NCBI GenBank assembly: GCA_963729075.1
Contig: CAVSMU010000014.1
Coordinates: 124,001-188,000, forward strand
Direction: 5' to 3'
Length of the DNA stretch: 64,000 nt
Source: WHSW01 sp963729075
GTDB taxonomy: Bacteria; Actinomycetota; Thermoleophilia; Solirubrobacterales; 70-9
Shown: positions 44,643-53,249 of the stretch, piece after piece
Layout: every line of letters begins with the position of its first letter
How positions within the stretch are numbered: the stretch's first letter is position 1
Made by a program: the position numbers and the translations under genes
Notes under the pieces: model-generated
Databases searched by the model: none
The model's input: only the letters and a program-made list of their open reading frames with translations
What the model was told of the DNA's origin: nothing

Positions 44643-45731
44643 TCAGGCGAGCACGAAATGATCGCGGTGGACCGCCTCCTCGGACGCTTCGGGCATGAGC
44701 TCGAGCACCCGCTCGGACTTCATCCCCTTGACGGTGGCGAGCTCGGCAGCCGAGTAGTTGCTGATCCCCTTGCCGACCAGCTCACCGTCGCTCACGATCT
44801 CGACCGCGTCGCCGGCCGCGAACTCGCCCTCGACCGCCGTGATCCCGACCGGCAGGAGGCTCGACCCGCGCTCGCGCAGCACGCGCGCGGCGCCGCCGTC
44901 GACTTCCACGCGCCCGCGCGCCGGCTTCGCGTAGCGCAGCCAGAGCTTGAAGGACGGCGTGCGCTCGGGATGGGGCGCGAACCGCGTGCCGACGGCCTCG
45001 CCGCGGGCGGCGGCGAGCAGCGTCTCGGGCTGGGTGCCGGCGCAGATCGCAGCCGGGATCCCGGCGGCGCTCGCCATCCCCGCGGCCGCGACCTTGCTTC
45101 GCATCCCGCCCGAGCCGTAGGGCGAGGTCCGGTCGCCGATCTCGTAGCGGTCGAGCTCCGCGAAGTCATCCACCCGCTCGACCAGCCTCGCGCCGGGGTC
45201 GCGGCCCGGATCGGCGGTGTGTAGCCCGGGGGTGTCGGTAAGGAGCACCAACAGCCGGGCGCCGAGCAGCAGCGCGACCTGGGCGGACAGGAAATCGTTG
45301 TCGCCGAACGTGATCTCGTCGGTGGCGGTGGTGTCGTTCTCGTTCACGACCGGGACGGCACGCCAGTCGAGCAGCTTGCGAAGGGCCTGGCGCGCGTTCA
45401 GGTAATGCATCCTCACCGCGAGGTCGAATGAGGTCAGGAGCACCTGGGCGGCGTGCACCTCGCGCTCGGCGAGGCGGGATTCGTAGGCCCTGAACAGCGT
45501 GCCCTGGCCGACCGCCGACGCCGCCTGCATCTCCTCGATCGAGCTCGGCCTCTGCGGCAGCCCGATCTGCCTCATGCCGAGTGCGATCGCGCCCGAAGTC
45601 ACCATCGCGACGTCCTCGCCGCCGTGATGAAGCTCGGCGACCTGGGCGCAGACGGCGTCGAGCACATCACCGCGGACGACGCCCTCGGAGTCGGCGACGA
45701 TCGACGAGCCCAGCTTCACCACCACGGTCAT
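44643..45731 (-). CDS. proB: Glutamate 5-kinase with PUA domain
   Basis: ProB phosphorylates glutamate, the feedback-regulated first step of proline synthesis. The kinase core (residues 1-260) has VVKLGSSIVAD, VTSGAIALGM, VVNENDTTATDEITFGDND and YGSGGMRSKVAAAGMA. A C-terminal PUA domain (GRVEVDGGAARVLRERGSSL, VKGMKSERV) is present, as in E. coli. It lies between obgE and proA in one operon. Confidence 0.95.
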   Translation of the reverse strand: MTVVVKLGSSIVADSEGVVRGDVLDAVCAQVAELHHGGEDVAMVTSGAIALGMRQIGLPQRPSSIEEMQAASAVGQGTLFRAYESRLAEREVHAAQVLLTSFDLAVRMHYLNARQALRKLLDWRAVPVVNENDTTATDEITFGDNDFLSAQVALLLGARLLVLLTDTPGLHTADPGRDPGARLVERVDDFAELDRYEIGDRTSPYGSGGMRSKVAAAGMASAAGIPAAICAGTQPETLLAAARGEAVGTRFAPHPERTPSFKLWLRYAKPARGRVEVDGGAARVLRERGSSLLPVGITAVEGEFAAGDAVEIVSDGELVGKGISNYSAAELATVKGMKSERVLELMPEASEEAVHRDHFVLA

Positions 45732-45782
45732 GGGCGCCTGAGATTAGAGCCGAGGCGCGTCCCGCCAGAGCGTGACGGCCCG

Positions 45783-47078
45783 CTAGCCCGGGTCGAGCTC
45801 GAACGCCTGCTCCCCGATCCTGACCTCGTCCCCGGGCGCGAAGCCGGCGCGCTCGAGCGCTGCGATGACGCCGATCTCGCGCAGCCGCTGCTCGAGGTAG
45901 GCGAGCGCCTCGAGGTTGGAGAGGTCGTGACGGGCGACGAGCAGCTCGACGCCCCGGCCGAGGACGCGGAACGCGCCCTCCTCCCGCGCGACGTCGAAGC
46001 CCCCCTCCCCGGCGGGCCGGTAGACGATGTGCTCGGCCTCGAACTCCGCGTCCGCCCCGGAGGCGACGGCGCTCGCGGCGACCGGTGGCGCAGCGTCGGG
46101 AACGGCGGCGAAGATCGCGCGGCTGAGCCCCTCGAGGCCCTCCCCGGTGGCGGCGGACACCGCGTAGACGTCGGCCTCGAGCCGCTCTCTGAACCTCGCC
46201 ACGAGCCGCTCGGCGTCGTCCGCGGCGATCAGGTCGCGCTTCGAGATCACGACGATCTCGGGCAGCCGATCGAGGCCGGCGCCGTAGGCCTCGAGCTCGC
46301 CGCGCACGGTCTCGTAGCGCTTGATCGGGTCGCGCTCCTCGAGCGGGTCGACCGCGATCAGGTGGACGAGGAGCCGACAGCGCTCCACATGGGCGAGGAA
46401 CTCGTGACCGAGGCCGGCGCCGTGCGCCGCGCCGGCAATCAGCCCCGGGATGTCGGCGAGGACGAGCTGGCGCTCGCCGTCGTCGATCGTCCCGAGGACC
46501 GGCTCGAGCGTGGTGAACGGATAACCCGCCACCTTCGGCGCGGCCCTCGTCAGGCGTCCGAGCAACGAAGACTTGCCGGCGTTCGGGAGCCCCACGAGCC
46601 CGGCGTCGGCGAGCAGCTTCAGCCGCAGCTCGATCCACCCCGACTCGCCGGGAAGGCCGCGCTCGGCGAACCGGGGCGTCTGCCGGGTCGACGTGGCGAA
46701 ACGCTTGTTGCCGTGCCCGCCGGCGCCCCCGCGGGCGACGACAGCCCGCTGACCCGGCTCGGTGAGATCGAAGCGCTCGCCGTGGAGCCCCTCGATCTGG
46801 GTGCCCGGCGGCATCGCCACGATCTCGTCGTCGCCGCGCGCGCCATGGCGCTGCTTGCCCTGCCCGTGGCCGCCGCGGCCCGCCCGATGGTGGGGCGAGA
46901 AGCGCTGGGCGGCCAGGTCGCGCCGCGACGGGTCGCACACCACGACCACGTTGCCGCCGTGCCCTCCGTCGCCGCCGTCGGGACCGCCGCGCGGCACGTG
47001 CGCCTCGCGCCGCAGGCTCACCGACCCGTTGCCGCCGGCGCCGGCGCTGACGTGGATTCTCGCTCGGTCGTAGAGCAT
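45783..47078 (-). CDS. obgE: GTPase ObgE/CgtA
   Basis: Obg acts in 50S assembly and stress responses. The ATG at 47078 gives 431 aa. It shows the Gly-rich Obg fold (VSAGAGGNGSVSLRREAHVP and GGPDGGDGGHGGNVVV), the GTPase core (GLPNAGKSSLLGRL, DIPGLIAGAAHGAGLGHEFL, SKRDLIAADD) and the C-terminal OCT domain (EGGFDVAREEGAFRVLGRGV). The rplU-rpmA genes that usually lie upstream are here separated by two plus-strand accessory genes. Confidence 0.96.
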   Translation of the reverse strand: MLYDRARIHVSAGAGGNGSVSLRREAHVPRGGPDGGDGGHGGNVVVVCDPSRRDLAAQRFSPHHRAGRGGHGQGKQRHGARGDDEIVAMPPGTQIEGLHGERFDLTEPGQRAVVARGGAGGHGNKRFATSTRQTPRFAERGLPGESGWIELRLKLLADAGLVGLPNAGKSSLLGRLTRAAPKVAGYPFTTLEPVLGTIDDGERQLVLADIPGLIAGAAHGAGLGHEFLAHVERCRLLVHLIAVDPLEERDPIKRYETVRGELEAYGAGLDRLPEIVVISKRDLIAADDAERLVARFRERLEADVYAVSAATGEGLEGLSRAIFAAVPDAAPPVAASAVASGADAEFEAEHIVYRPAGEGGFDVAREEGAFRVLGRGVELLVARHDLSNLEALAYLEQRLREIGVIAALERAGFAPGDEVRIGEQAFELDPG

Positions 47079-47170
47079 CGTGTCGTCTATATTCGCGGGT
47101 GCGAGCTGCCGGTGCAAGGGAGTCGCCGACGCAATGGCAGGAAGGGACTGATCACGAGTGAAACCGGTGC

Positions 47171-48359
47171 ATGAAGCGATTCGCGCTGCTCGCGTTGGCG
47201 GCGCTGAGCATCGTGCCGCTGTTCGCGCAGGTGCGCGGACGCGAAGGAAAAGGACGAGGGCGTCAAGGTGAAGGTGATGTCGCGCAACGTGTTCCTCGGC
47301 GCGGACCTGGGGCCGGCGCTGAGATCGACCGGTTTCGAGTCGTTCATCGAGGCCAACGGAGGCATCCTGCGCGAGGTCGATCTGACCAACTTCCCGCTGC
47401 GGGCGCAGGGGCTCGCGGGGGAGATCGCCGAGCGCAAGCCTGACCTCGTCGGCCTCCAGGAGGTGGCGATGTGGCGAACCGGGCCCGGCCGCGATTCCGC
47501 CTGCCGTCAGCGGCGGCCCGTTCGGCGCGGTAACGGTCGAGTACGACTTCCTGCAGCTGCTGCTCGACCAGCTCAGCGCCAGGGGGCTGTCGCTACAGCC
47601 CCGGCCGTGGTCAAGGAGGAGTTCGACTTCGAGGCGCCCGCGGACGAGAACAACGTCGACAACGACGCCCCGCCCGTGTTCAATCCCGATCCGGCGACCA
47701 ACGACGAGAGCGCCGGCAGCCTCGACGACGCCGAGCTCAACGGCAGGCTGACGATGCGCGACGTGATCCTCGTCAACGACGAGTCGAAGGTGAAGGCGAA
47801 GCTGAAGAACCCGCAGGTGGGAACCTTCTCGAGCCTCTACACCCCGACCGTCTCGGGGATCCCGATCAAGGTGACCCGGGGCTGGACCGCCGGCGACGTG
47901 ACGGTCAAGACCGGCGAGGGCAACCAGCAGCTGAAGCGGAAGTTTCGCTTCGTCAACAGCCACTTCGAGGCGTTCGACGACGAGACCCAGCGGCCGAGCA
48001 TCCGCGCCCAGCAGGCCGCCGAGCTGGTCGCCGGGCCGGCGAACGCCGGCAAGGTGATCCTGCTCGGCGACTTCAACTCGAACGTGCCGGGCGTCCAGCC
48101 GGGCGACGAGCAGGCGTTCCAGACACTGCTCGACGCCGGCTTCAAGCGCAAGGTGACGTCGGATCCGCTGAGCTGCTGCGTCAGCGACCTGTTCAACGCG
48201 CCGCCGAGCGAGTTCGACCACCAGGTCGACCACATCCTCAGCAACAAGCCGAACAAGAAGGTGAAGCTGCTGAAGTCATCGGTGAGTGGGCTCGAGCGCG
48301 TCAACGGCATCTACAACTCGGACCACGCGGGCGTGTTCAGCAAGCTGCTGCTGAAGTAG
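47171..48359 (+). pseudogene. Secreted endonuclease/exonuclease/phosphatase protein, three frameshifts
   Basis: A signal peptide (MKRFALLALAALSIVPLFA) starts at the ATG at 47171. With one-base shifts near 47234, 47485 and 47600 the mature protein continues as EGVKVKVMSRNVFLGADLG, ERKPDLVGLQEVAMW, VTVEYDFLQLLLDQLSARGL and VVKEEFDFEAPADENNVDND, then in one frame to FRFVNSHFEAF, VILLGDFNSNVPG, FDHQVDHILS and YNSDHAGVFSKLLLK. The final blocks are the EEP catalytic motifs. The long intact C-terminal frame suggests either very recent decay or sequencing error. Confidence 0.75.
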
Positions 48360-48445
48360 CTCCCGTTCGGGATTGCGAATTGAGGGGCGGCGCGCGCAAC
48401 GCGCGTCGCCCCTGATTCGTCCTGGGGCCGGGGGCGCCGACCCGG

Positions 48446-48486
48446 CTCGACGACTTGTTCTCGGTATGCGAGAGAAACTCGTCGAG
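48446..48486. repeat. Palindrome A, containing the AbiEi/DUF559 start codon
   Basis: Arms CTCGACGACTTGTTCTCG (48446-48463) and CGAGAGAAACTCGTCGAG (48469-48486) form a stem with three mismatches around a GTATG loop; the ATG start at 48466 lies in the loop. Flanking CCGACCC and GGGTCGG extend the symmetry. It is near-identical to palindrome B at the end of the gene (16 of 18 left-arm bases match). Confidence 0.85.
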
Positions 48487-49329
48487 GGGTCGGATCGTGC
48501 AGCGGCGCGAGTGGCCGCGAGGCAGCACGGCGTGATCACTACCGATCAGCTTCATCGGGCCGGGATCGACAGGAGCGGGATCGGGCGTCGCGTCCGTGCG
48601 GGACGGCTCCATCGTCTCCACCGCGGCGTCTACGCGGTTGGTCACGAGGGATTGAGTCGGAAGGGCCGGTGGAAGGCAGCGGTGCTGGCCTGCGGCGCGG
48701 GCGCCGCGCTGAGCCACCGAAGCGCCGCCGAGCTGTGGGCGATGCTCGAGCCCGCCGACGGTGCGATCCAGATCACGGTCCCGGTGGCCGGCGGCCGGGC
48801 CCGGCGCGCCGGCATCCGGATCCATCGCCATCCGTCGCTGAGCCGAGCCGAGACCACGCTCCACGACGGCATCGCGGTCACGCGACCGGCCCGGACGCTC
48901 GTCGACCTTCAGCCAATGCTCTCAGCCGGCGAGTTTCGACTGGCTGTTCGCCAGGCCGAGATCCGGGGCCTGCCCATCGACGCGCGCGCCCTGGTGCCGG
49001 ACGGAACGACCAGCGAGCTGGAACGCATGTTCATCGGGCTGTGCCGCCGCGAGAACCTGCCCATCCCCGAGACGAACGTCAGGATCGGACGTGATCGGGT
49101 CGATTTCCTCTGGCGCGAGCGCCGCGTGGTCGTCGAGACCGACGGCTACCGCCACCACCGCGGCTGGATCGCTTTCGAGGACGACCGCGCGCGGGACAAC
49201 CGGCTGCTCGAGCTCGGCTTCGAGGTGCTTCGGTTCACGTACCGCCGCGTGGCGGACGAGCCTGAAGCCGTCGCGCGACTCGTGCGGCACCGGCTCGCGC
49301 TCGCCGCTCGACGAGTTGCTCTCGAATAG
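48466..49329 (+). CDS. AbiEi-like winged-helix plus DUF559 (PD-(D/E)XK) protein
   Basis: A 287-aa protein. The N-terminal part (ARQHGVITTDQLHRAGIDRS then RLHRLHRGVYAVG) matches the AbiEi antitoxin winged-helix domain. The C-terminal 100 residues match DUF559, a Vsr-like PD-(D/E)XK nuclease fold: RIGRDRVDFLWRERRVVVET with DGYRHHRGW, then DDRARDNRLLELGFEVLRFT. The Asp-x-Glu/Glu-Thr-Asp acidic residues look intact. Such genes are numerous in actinobacteria and of unknown role. Start and stop lie in the loops of two near-identical palindromes. Confidence 0.82.
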   Translation: MREKLVEGSDRAAARVAARQHGVITTDQLHRAGIDRSGIGRRVRAGRLHRLHRGVYAVGHEGLSRKGRWKAAVLACGAGAALSHRSAAELWAMLEPADGAIQITVPVAGGRARRAGIRIHRHPSLSRAETTLHDGIAVTRPARTLVDLQPMLSAGEFRLAVRQAEIRGLPIDARALVPDGTTSELERMFIGLCRRENLPIPETNVRIGRDRVDFLWRERRVVVETDGYRHHRGWIAFEDDRARDNRLLELGFEVLRFTYRRVADEPEAVARLVRHRLALAARRVALE

Positions 49330-49347
49330 CGAGAGGAACTCGTCGGC
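49307..49347. repeat. Palindrome B, containing the AbiEi/DUF559 stop codon
   Basis: Arms CTCGACGAGTTGCTCTCG (49307-49324) and CGAGAGGAACTCGTCGGC (49330-49347) pair at 15 of 18 positions around an AATAG loop; the TAG stop (49327-49329) is in the loop. It could also serve as a terminator between this gene and the convergent rpmA, but its match to palindrome A argues for a shared origin. Confidence 0.85.
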
Positions 49348-49362
49348 CCGTTGGGGCCGGAC

Positions 49363-49617
49363 CTACGAGCCCTCGACGACGGAGACGGTGCGGCCGCGGT
49401 GGGAGGTCGCGAACTCGACCGTCCCGGCGCGGGCGGCGAAGATCGTGTGGTCGCGGCCGATGCCGGCGCCCGCGCCCGCGCGGAACCTCGTCCCGCGTTG
49501 GCGCACGATGATCTCACCGCCGTCGACGCGCTGGCCGGCGAAGATCTTCACCCCGAGCATCTTCGGGTTCGAGTCGCGGCCGTTGCGGCTCGAGCCGAGC
49601 CCCTTCTTGTGAGCCAT
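49363..49617 (-). CDS. rpmA: 50S ribosomal protein L27
   Basis: The 84-aa L27 is complete: MAHKKGLGSSRNGRDSNPKM, then LGVKIFAGQRVDGGEIIVRQ and the Gly/Arg-rich RGTRFRAGAGAGIGRDHTIF. The ATG is at 49617, 5 bp after the expected rplU stop. The same frame is open upstream through rplU only because of a one-base shift in the rplU tail. Confidence 0.96.
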   Translation of the reverse strand: MAHKKGLGSSRNGRDSNPKMLGVKIFAGQRVDGGEIIVRQRGTRFRAGAGAGIGRDHTIFAARAGTVEFATSHRGRTVSVVEGS

Positions 49618-49621
49618 CTGC

Positions 49622-50088
49622 CTAGCTCTCCTTCTTCTCGGTGGGAGTCTTCTTGGCCGCGGGCTTCTCGGCCGGCGCGGCTTCTTGGCCGCCGGCTTCT
49701 CCGCGGCGGGCTTCTTGGCCGCCGGCTTCTTGGCCGCGGGCTTCTTGGCGGCCGGCTTGCGGGTCAGCAGCTTCACCTCGCTGACCTCGAGCCGGGTGAG
49801 CTCCGAGCGGTGGCCGGCGCGCTTGCGGTACCCCTTCTTCGCCCGGTACTTGAACACGCGGATCTTGGGGCCGCGCTCGTGCCCGGCGACGACCGCCTCG
49901 ACCTTGACCTTCTCGAGCTTCTCCGCGTCGAGCACCGTGTCGCCGTCGTTGCGGAACATGACCGCGCGCAGGGTCACCTTGTCGCCCTCGTCGGCCCGCA
50001 GGCGGTCGACGACCAGGGTCGAGCCCTTCTCGGCGCGGTACTGCTTGCCGCCACTCTCGATTATCGCGTACGTATCCGCCATCGTCAT
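49622..50088 (-). CDS. rplU: 50S ribosomal protein L21 with Lys/Pro/Ala-rich tail (one-base frameshift in the tail)
   Basis: L21 core is complete (ADTYAIIESGGKQYRAEKGS, VVAGHERGPKIRVFKYRAKK, GYRKRAGHRSELTRLEV). A C-terminal tail of KPAAKK repeats follows. Near 49677 a one-base shift is needed to reach the natural end APAEKPAAKKTPTEKKES with TAG at 49622; without it the frame runs straight into rpmA and gives an L21-L27 fusion. The start (ATG 50088 or 50082) overlaps the rne stop. Confidence 0.9.
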
Positions 50089-52042
50089 TCGTTGCCGCCG
50101 GAGCCGTTGCCGCCCCCGCTGCGGGCACGGCTACGGCGCCTGCCGCCTCGGCGGCCGCGGCGCCTTCCGGAGGGCGGTGATTCTAGCTTCTCGCCATTGG
50201 CGTCGATGAGCGAGGCGGTCGCAGCCGAGCGGGCGACCTTGTCGATTCGCACCAGGCGCCGTTCGCCGATGTGTCGACCGCCGCCGCCCACGCTGACGAT
50301 GTAGGAGTCGACCCGGGCGATCGCGTCGTCGGCGTCGTACATGTGCGGCTCCTCGATCGTCACCAGCACCTCCTCGCCGACCCGGAACGGCAGCGCGCGC
50401 TCCTCGATCTCGCCGCGGCTGCCCCGGTCGACGACCTCGTAGGTGTCGATCGCGAGCACCTCGCCGCCCTCGAAGTGGAAGTGCTTGCGGGTCTCCTCCT
50501 CGAGCTCCGCGAGGCCGCTGCCCTCGGCGACTAGCTCGGCGGCGACGTGCGGGTTGACGCGGATCAGGAAAGCCTCGGGCTTGGGCTCGGCGGCGGCAAG
50601 CTCGCGCAGGCGCCGGATGACCTCGATCGCCATCGTCTCCTCGGAGGGGACGACGCCCTCGCCGTTGCAGGTCGGGCAGGTTCGGGTGAGGATCTCGCGG
50701 ACGCCGTCCGTGACGTTCTGGCGCGTCATCTCGACCAGCCCGAGCGGCGAGACCTCCATCACGTAGCTCTTGGTCTTGTCCGCGTCGAGCGCCTTGCGCA
50801 GAGTCTTCAGGACCTGCTCGCGGTTCTTGGACCTCGCCATGTCGATGAAGTCGATGACGATGATCCCGCCGATGTCGCGCAGCCGGAGCTGGCGCACGAC
50901 CTCCTCGGCGGCCTCGACGTTCACCTTCGTGATCGTGTCCTCGAGCCGCCCGCGCCCGCGCCCGGTGAAGCTGCCGGTGTTTACGTCGATCACCGTGAGC
51001 GCCTCGGCGTAGTCGATCATCAGATATCCGCCCGAGGGCAGGTCGACGCGGCGCGAGAGCACCTGCTCGAACGCCTCGTCGGCGCCCTCGCGCTCGAGCA
51101 GCGGCTGTGGGTCCGTGTACAGCTCGACGAACTCGACCAGCTCCGGGGCCGTGCGCTGGAAGAAGCTGGTCACCCGGTGGTGCTGCTTCGGGTCGTCGAT
51201 CACGGCGCCGTCGAACTCCTTCGTCAGCACGTCGCGCAGCACCCGGATCGAGAGGTCGGCCTCCTGGAAGACCAGCGCCGGGGCCTTGACCTCGTTTGCC
51301 CGGCGCTGCATGACCTCGTGCAGCTTGTGCAGGTAGTCGAGGTCGCGCTCGAAGTCCGACTTGCGCGCTCCCTGCGCGGCGGTGCGGACGATCACGCCGC
51401 CGTCGCCCTGGTGGAGCTTCTGCAGCAGCTTGCGCTGGCGGTCGCGCTCGGCGTCCGGCAGGCGCCGCGAGGCGCCCACCCCACCGCCGCTCGGCATGTA
51501 GACGAGGTAGCGGCCGGCGATCGAGATCTGCATCGACAGTCGCGCGCCCTTCGTCTTCAGCGGATCCTTTACAACCTGGACGAGGACCTCCTGCTTCGGC
51601 TTGATCAGCTCGTCGATCCGCCGGCCGCGGCCGTGGCCGCGCCGGGGGACCTTCTGACCGTCCGGAAGCACGATCTCGTCGACGTGCAGGAAGCCGTTTC
51701 GCTCCAGCCCGATGTCGACGAACGCGGCCTCCATCCCGGGCAGGACGTTGTCGACGACGCCCTTGTAGATGTTGCCGACGATCGATCGCGAGCCCCGCCG
51801 TTCGACGTACAGTTCCGCTACGCGGAACTGCCCGTCCGAACCAGCTGCGCCGCTCGCGCCGTCGGCGCTGCTCCGAGGGAGCCGTAGCGGTGAGCTTGCT
51901 CGGGTTGTCCGCTGCCGCGACGGTTTGTGGCAGCGCGCCCTTGTCGCGCACGAGCACCACCCTGACGGGCCGTGCCCTTGCTTTCGAGTACCGCGACGCG
52001 GGTCTCCCCCGCGTCCACGGAGACGAGAATTCTCTTCTTCAG
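50085..52042 (-). CDS. rne: Ribonuclease E/G (CTG start and linker frameshift)
   Basis: RNase E/G cuts rRNA and mRNA. A CTG at 52042, four bases after GAGGTGAT, gives (M)KKRILVSVDAGETRVAVLE, the usual N-terminus; an in-frame stop lies just before it. A linker of about 50 residues then needs a one-base shift (51850-51990) to join QFRVAELYVERRGSRSIVG. The rest is intact: S1 domain (GMEAAFVDIGLERNGFLHVD), the catalytic GGIIVIDFIDMARSKNRE and YLMIDYAEALTVIDVNTG, and the Zn-link CPTCNGEG. The tail is Arg/Gly-rich. It is followed by rplU. Confidence 0.85.
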
Positions 52043-52052
52043 TTAGATCACC

Positions 52053-53249
52053 TCAAGCGTTGCGTGGAATGCCCCGCTTGGAGGTGAGCCGCGCTTGAAC
52101 GTAGATGCTCTGCAGGAGTCCGAGCGCCAGGAAGGTGGCGATCACGGACGACCCGCCCGAGCTCATCAGCGGCAATGGGATGCCGGTGATCGGCATCACT
52201 CCGATGTTCATGCCCACGTTGACGAGCACATGGAACATCAGCATCGCGGCGATCCCGCCGGCGATCAGGCTGCCGAAAAAGTTCTTCGAAAGGGTCAATA
52301 TGCGCAGCGCCCTCCAGATGAGCAGGGCGTATAGAGAGAGTAGGAAAGCGGCTCCGACGAAGCCGAAGCGCTCGCCCACGACCGCAAAGATGAAGTCGGT
52401 GTGGCGCTCCGGCAAGAAGCCTTTTGATGTCTGTGTCGCGTCATCGCCGCGTCCTGTCTTACCTCCGGAGCCTACGGCGATCAGCGACTGATTGATCTGA
52501 TAGCTGGAATCCGCTGGGTCGTCGCTCGGGTGCAGGAAGGCCGTCAGCCGGTCCTCCTGGTAGTCCTTGAGCACCGGAACGCCGACCGCGGGAGCGATGA
52601 CCAGGGCCACCACGGCGAGCCCCGCCGCGGTCGCGCCCATGATCGCAAAGTGTGTCCACCGGACCCCGGCCAGGAACATGATAGCCAGCGTCACGGCGCC
52701 GTAGACAAGCGCCGTGCCGAGGTCCGGCTGCAACAGCACCAGGCCGGCCGGGAAGAACCCGAGCGCGAGCAGACGAATCGTCCGCCGCGCCTCCGAGCTG
52801 CGCCGCGCCGTGTCCAGCGCGAACGCAGCCAGCGAGACGATCAACAGCACCTTGCCGAGCTCGGAGGGCTGGAAGGTGAAGAAGGGAAGCTCGATCCAGG
52901 CGCGCGTCCCGCGGGTCGCCTGGGCGAACACGAACACGAGGCAGATCGACGCGACCATCGCGGTGTAGATGCCGACGCGCAGCTCGCGGAAGCGCGAGTA
53001 GTCGACCCTGGCCACCGCCAGCATCAGGGCGATCCCGATCACGGCGTAGATCGACTGGCGGACGGCGTAGTAGTAGGGGTCGCCGGGCACGTCCTCCTGG
53101 GTCGCGACGCCGAGCGTGTAGATGCTGAACGCGATCAGGCCGATGCCGGCGACGAGCAGCAGCGGGTCGAGGTTGCCGAACCCGATCCGCGACAGCAGCG
53201 ACGGGCGGGGCTGCTCGAAGGGCCGTGGGCGGGGAAAGGCCTCCATCAC
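52053..53249 (-). CDS. rodA: Rod-shape SEDS glycosyltransferase RodA
   Basis: A SEDS-family peptidoglycan polymerase of 398 aa with about ten helices. Marks are the WIELPFFTFQPSELGKVLLI segment, VLLQPDLGTALVYGAV, AVVGERFGFVGA and the C-terminal NIGVMPITGIPLPLMSSGGS. It lies directly after PBP2 with a stop/start overlap, which favours RodA over FtsW. The frame begins with GTG at 53249 or ATG at 53246. Confidence 0.94.
   Translation of the reverse strand: MMEAFPRPRPFEQPRPSLLSRIGFGNLDPLLLVAGIGLIAFSIYTLGVATQEDVPGDPYYYAVRQSIYAVIGIALMLAVARVDYSRFRELRVGIYTAMVASICLVFVFAQATRGTRAWIELPFFTFQPSELGKVLLIVSLAAFALDTARRSSEARRTIRLLALGFFPAGLVLLQPDLGTALVYGAVTLAIMFLAGVRWTHFAIMGATAAGLAVVALVIAPAVGVPVLKDYQEDRLTAFLHPSDDPADSSYQINQSLIAVGSGGKTGRGDDATQTSKGFLPERHTDFIFAVVGERFGFVGAAFLLSLYALLIWRALRILTLSKNFFGSLIAGGIAAMLMFHVLVNVGMNIGVMPITGIPLPLMSSGGSSVIATFLALGLLQSIYVQARLTSKRGIPRNA

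Noticed and set aside
48446..49347. Palindromes as simple transcription terminators
   Set aside because: The second could serve so, but the first holds a start codon in its loop and the two share sequence, which terminators of unrelated genes need not do.
49363..50088. A natural L21-L27 fusion protein
   Set aside because: One restored base in the repeat tail yields a standard L21 end and stop; the fusion is more easily explained as a sequence error, so both genes are listed separately.
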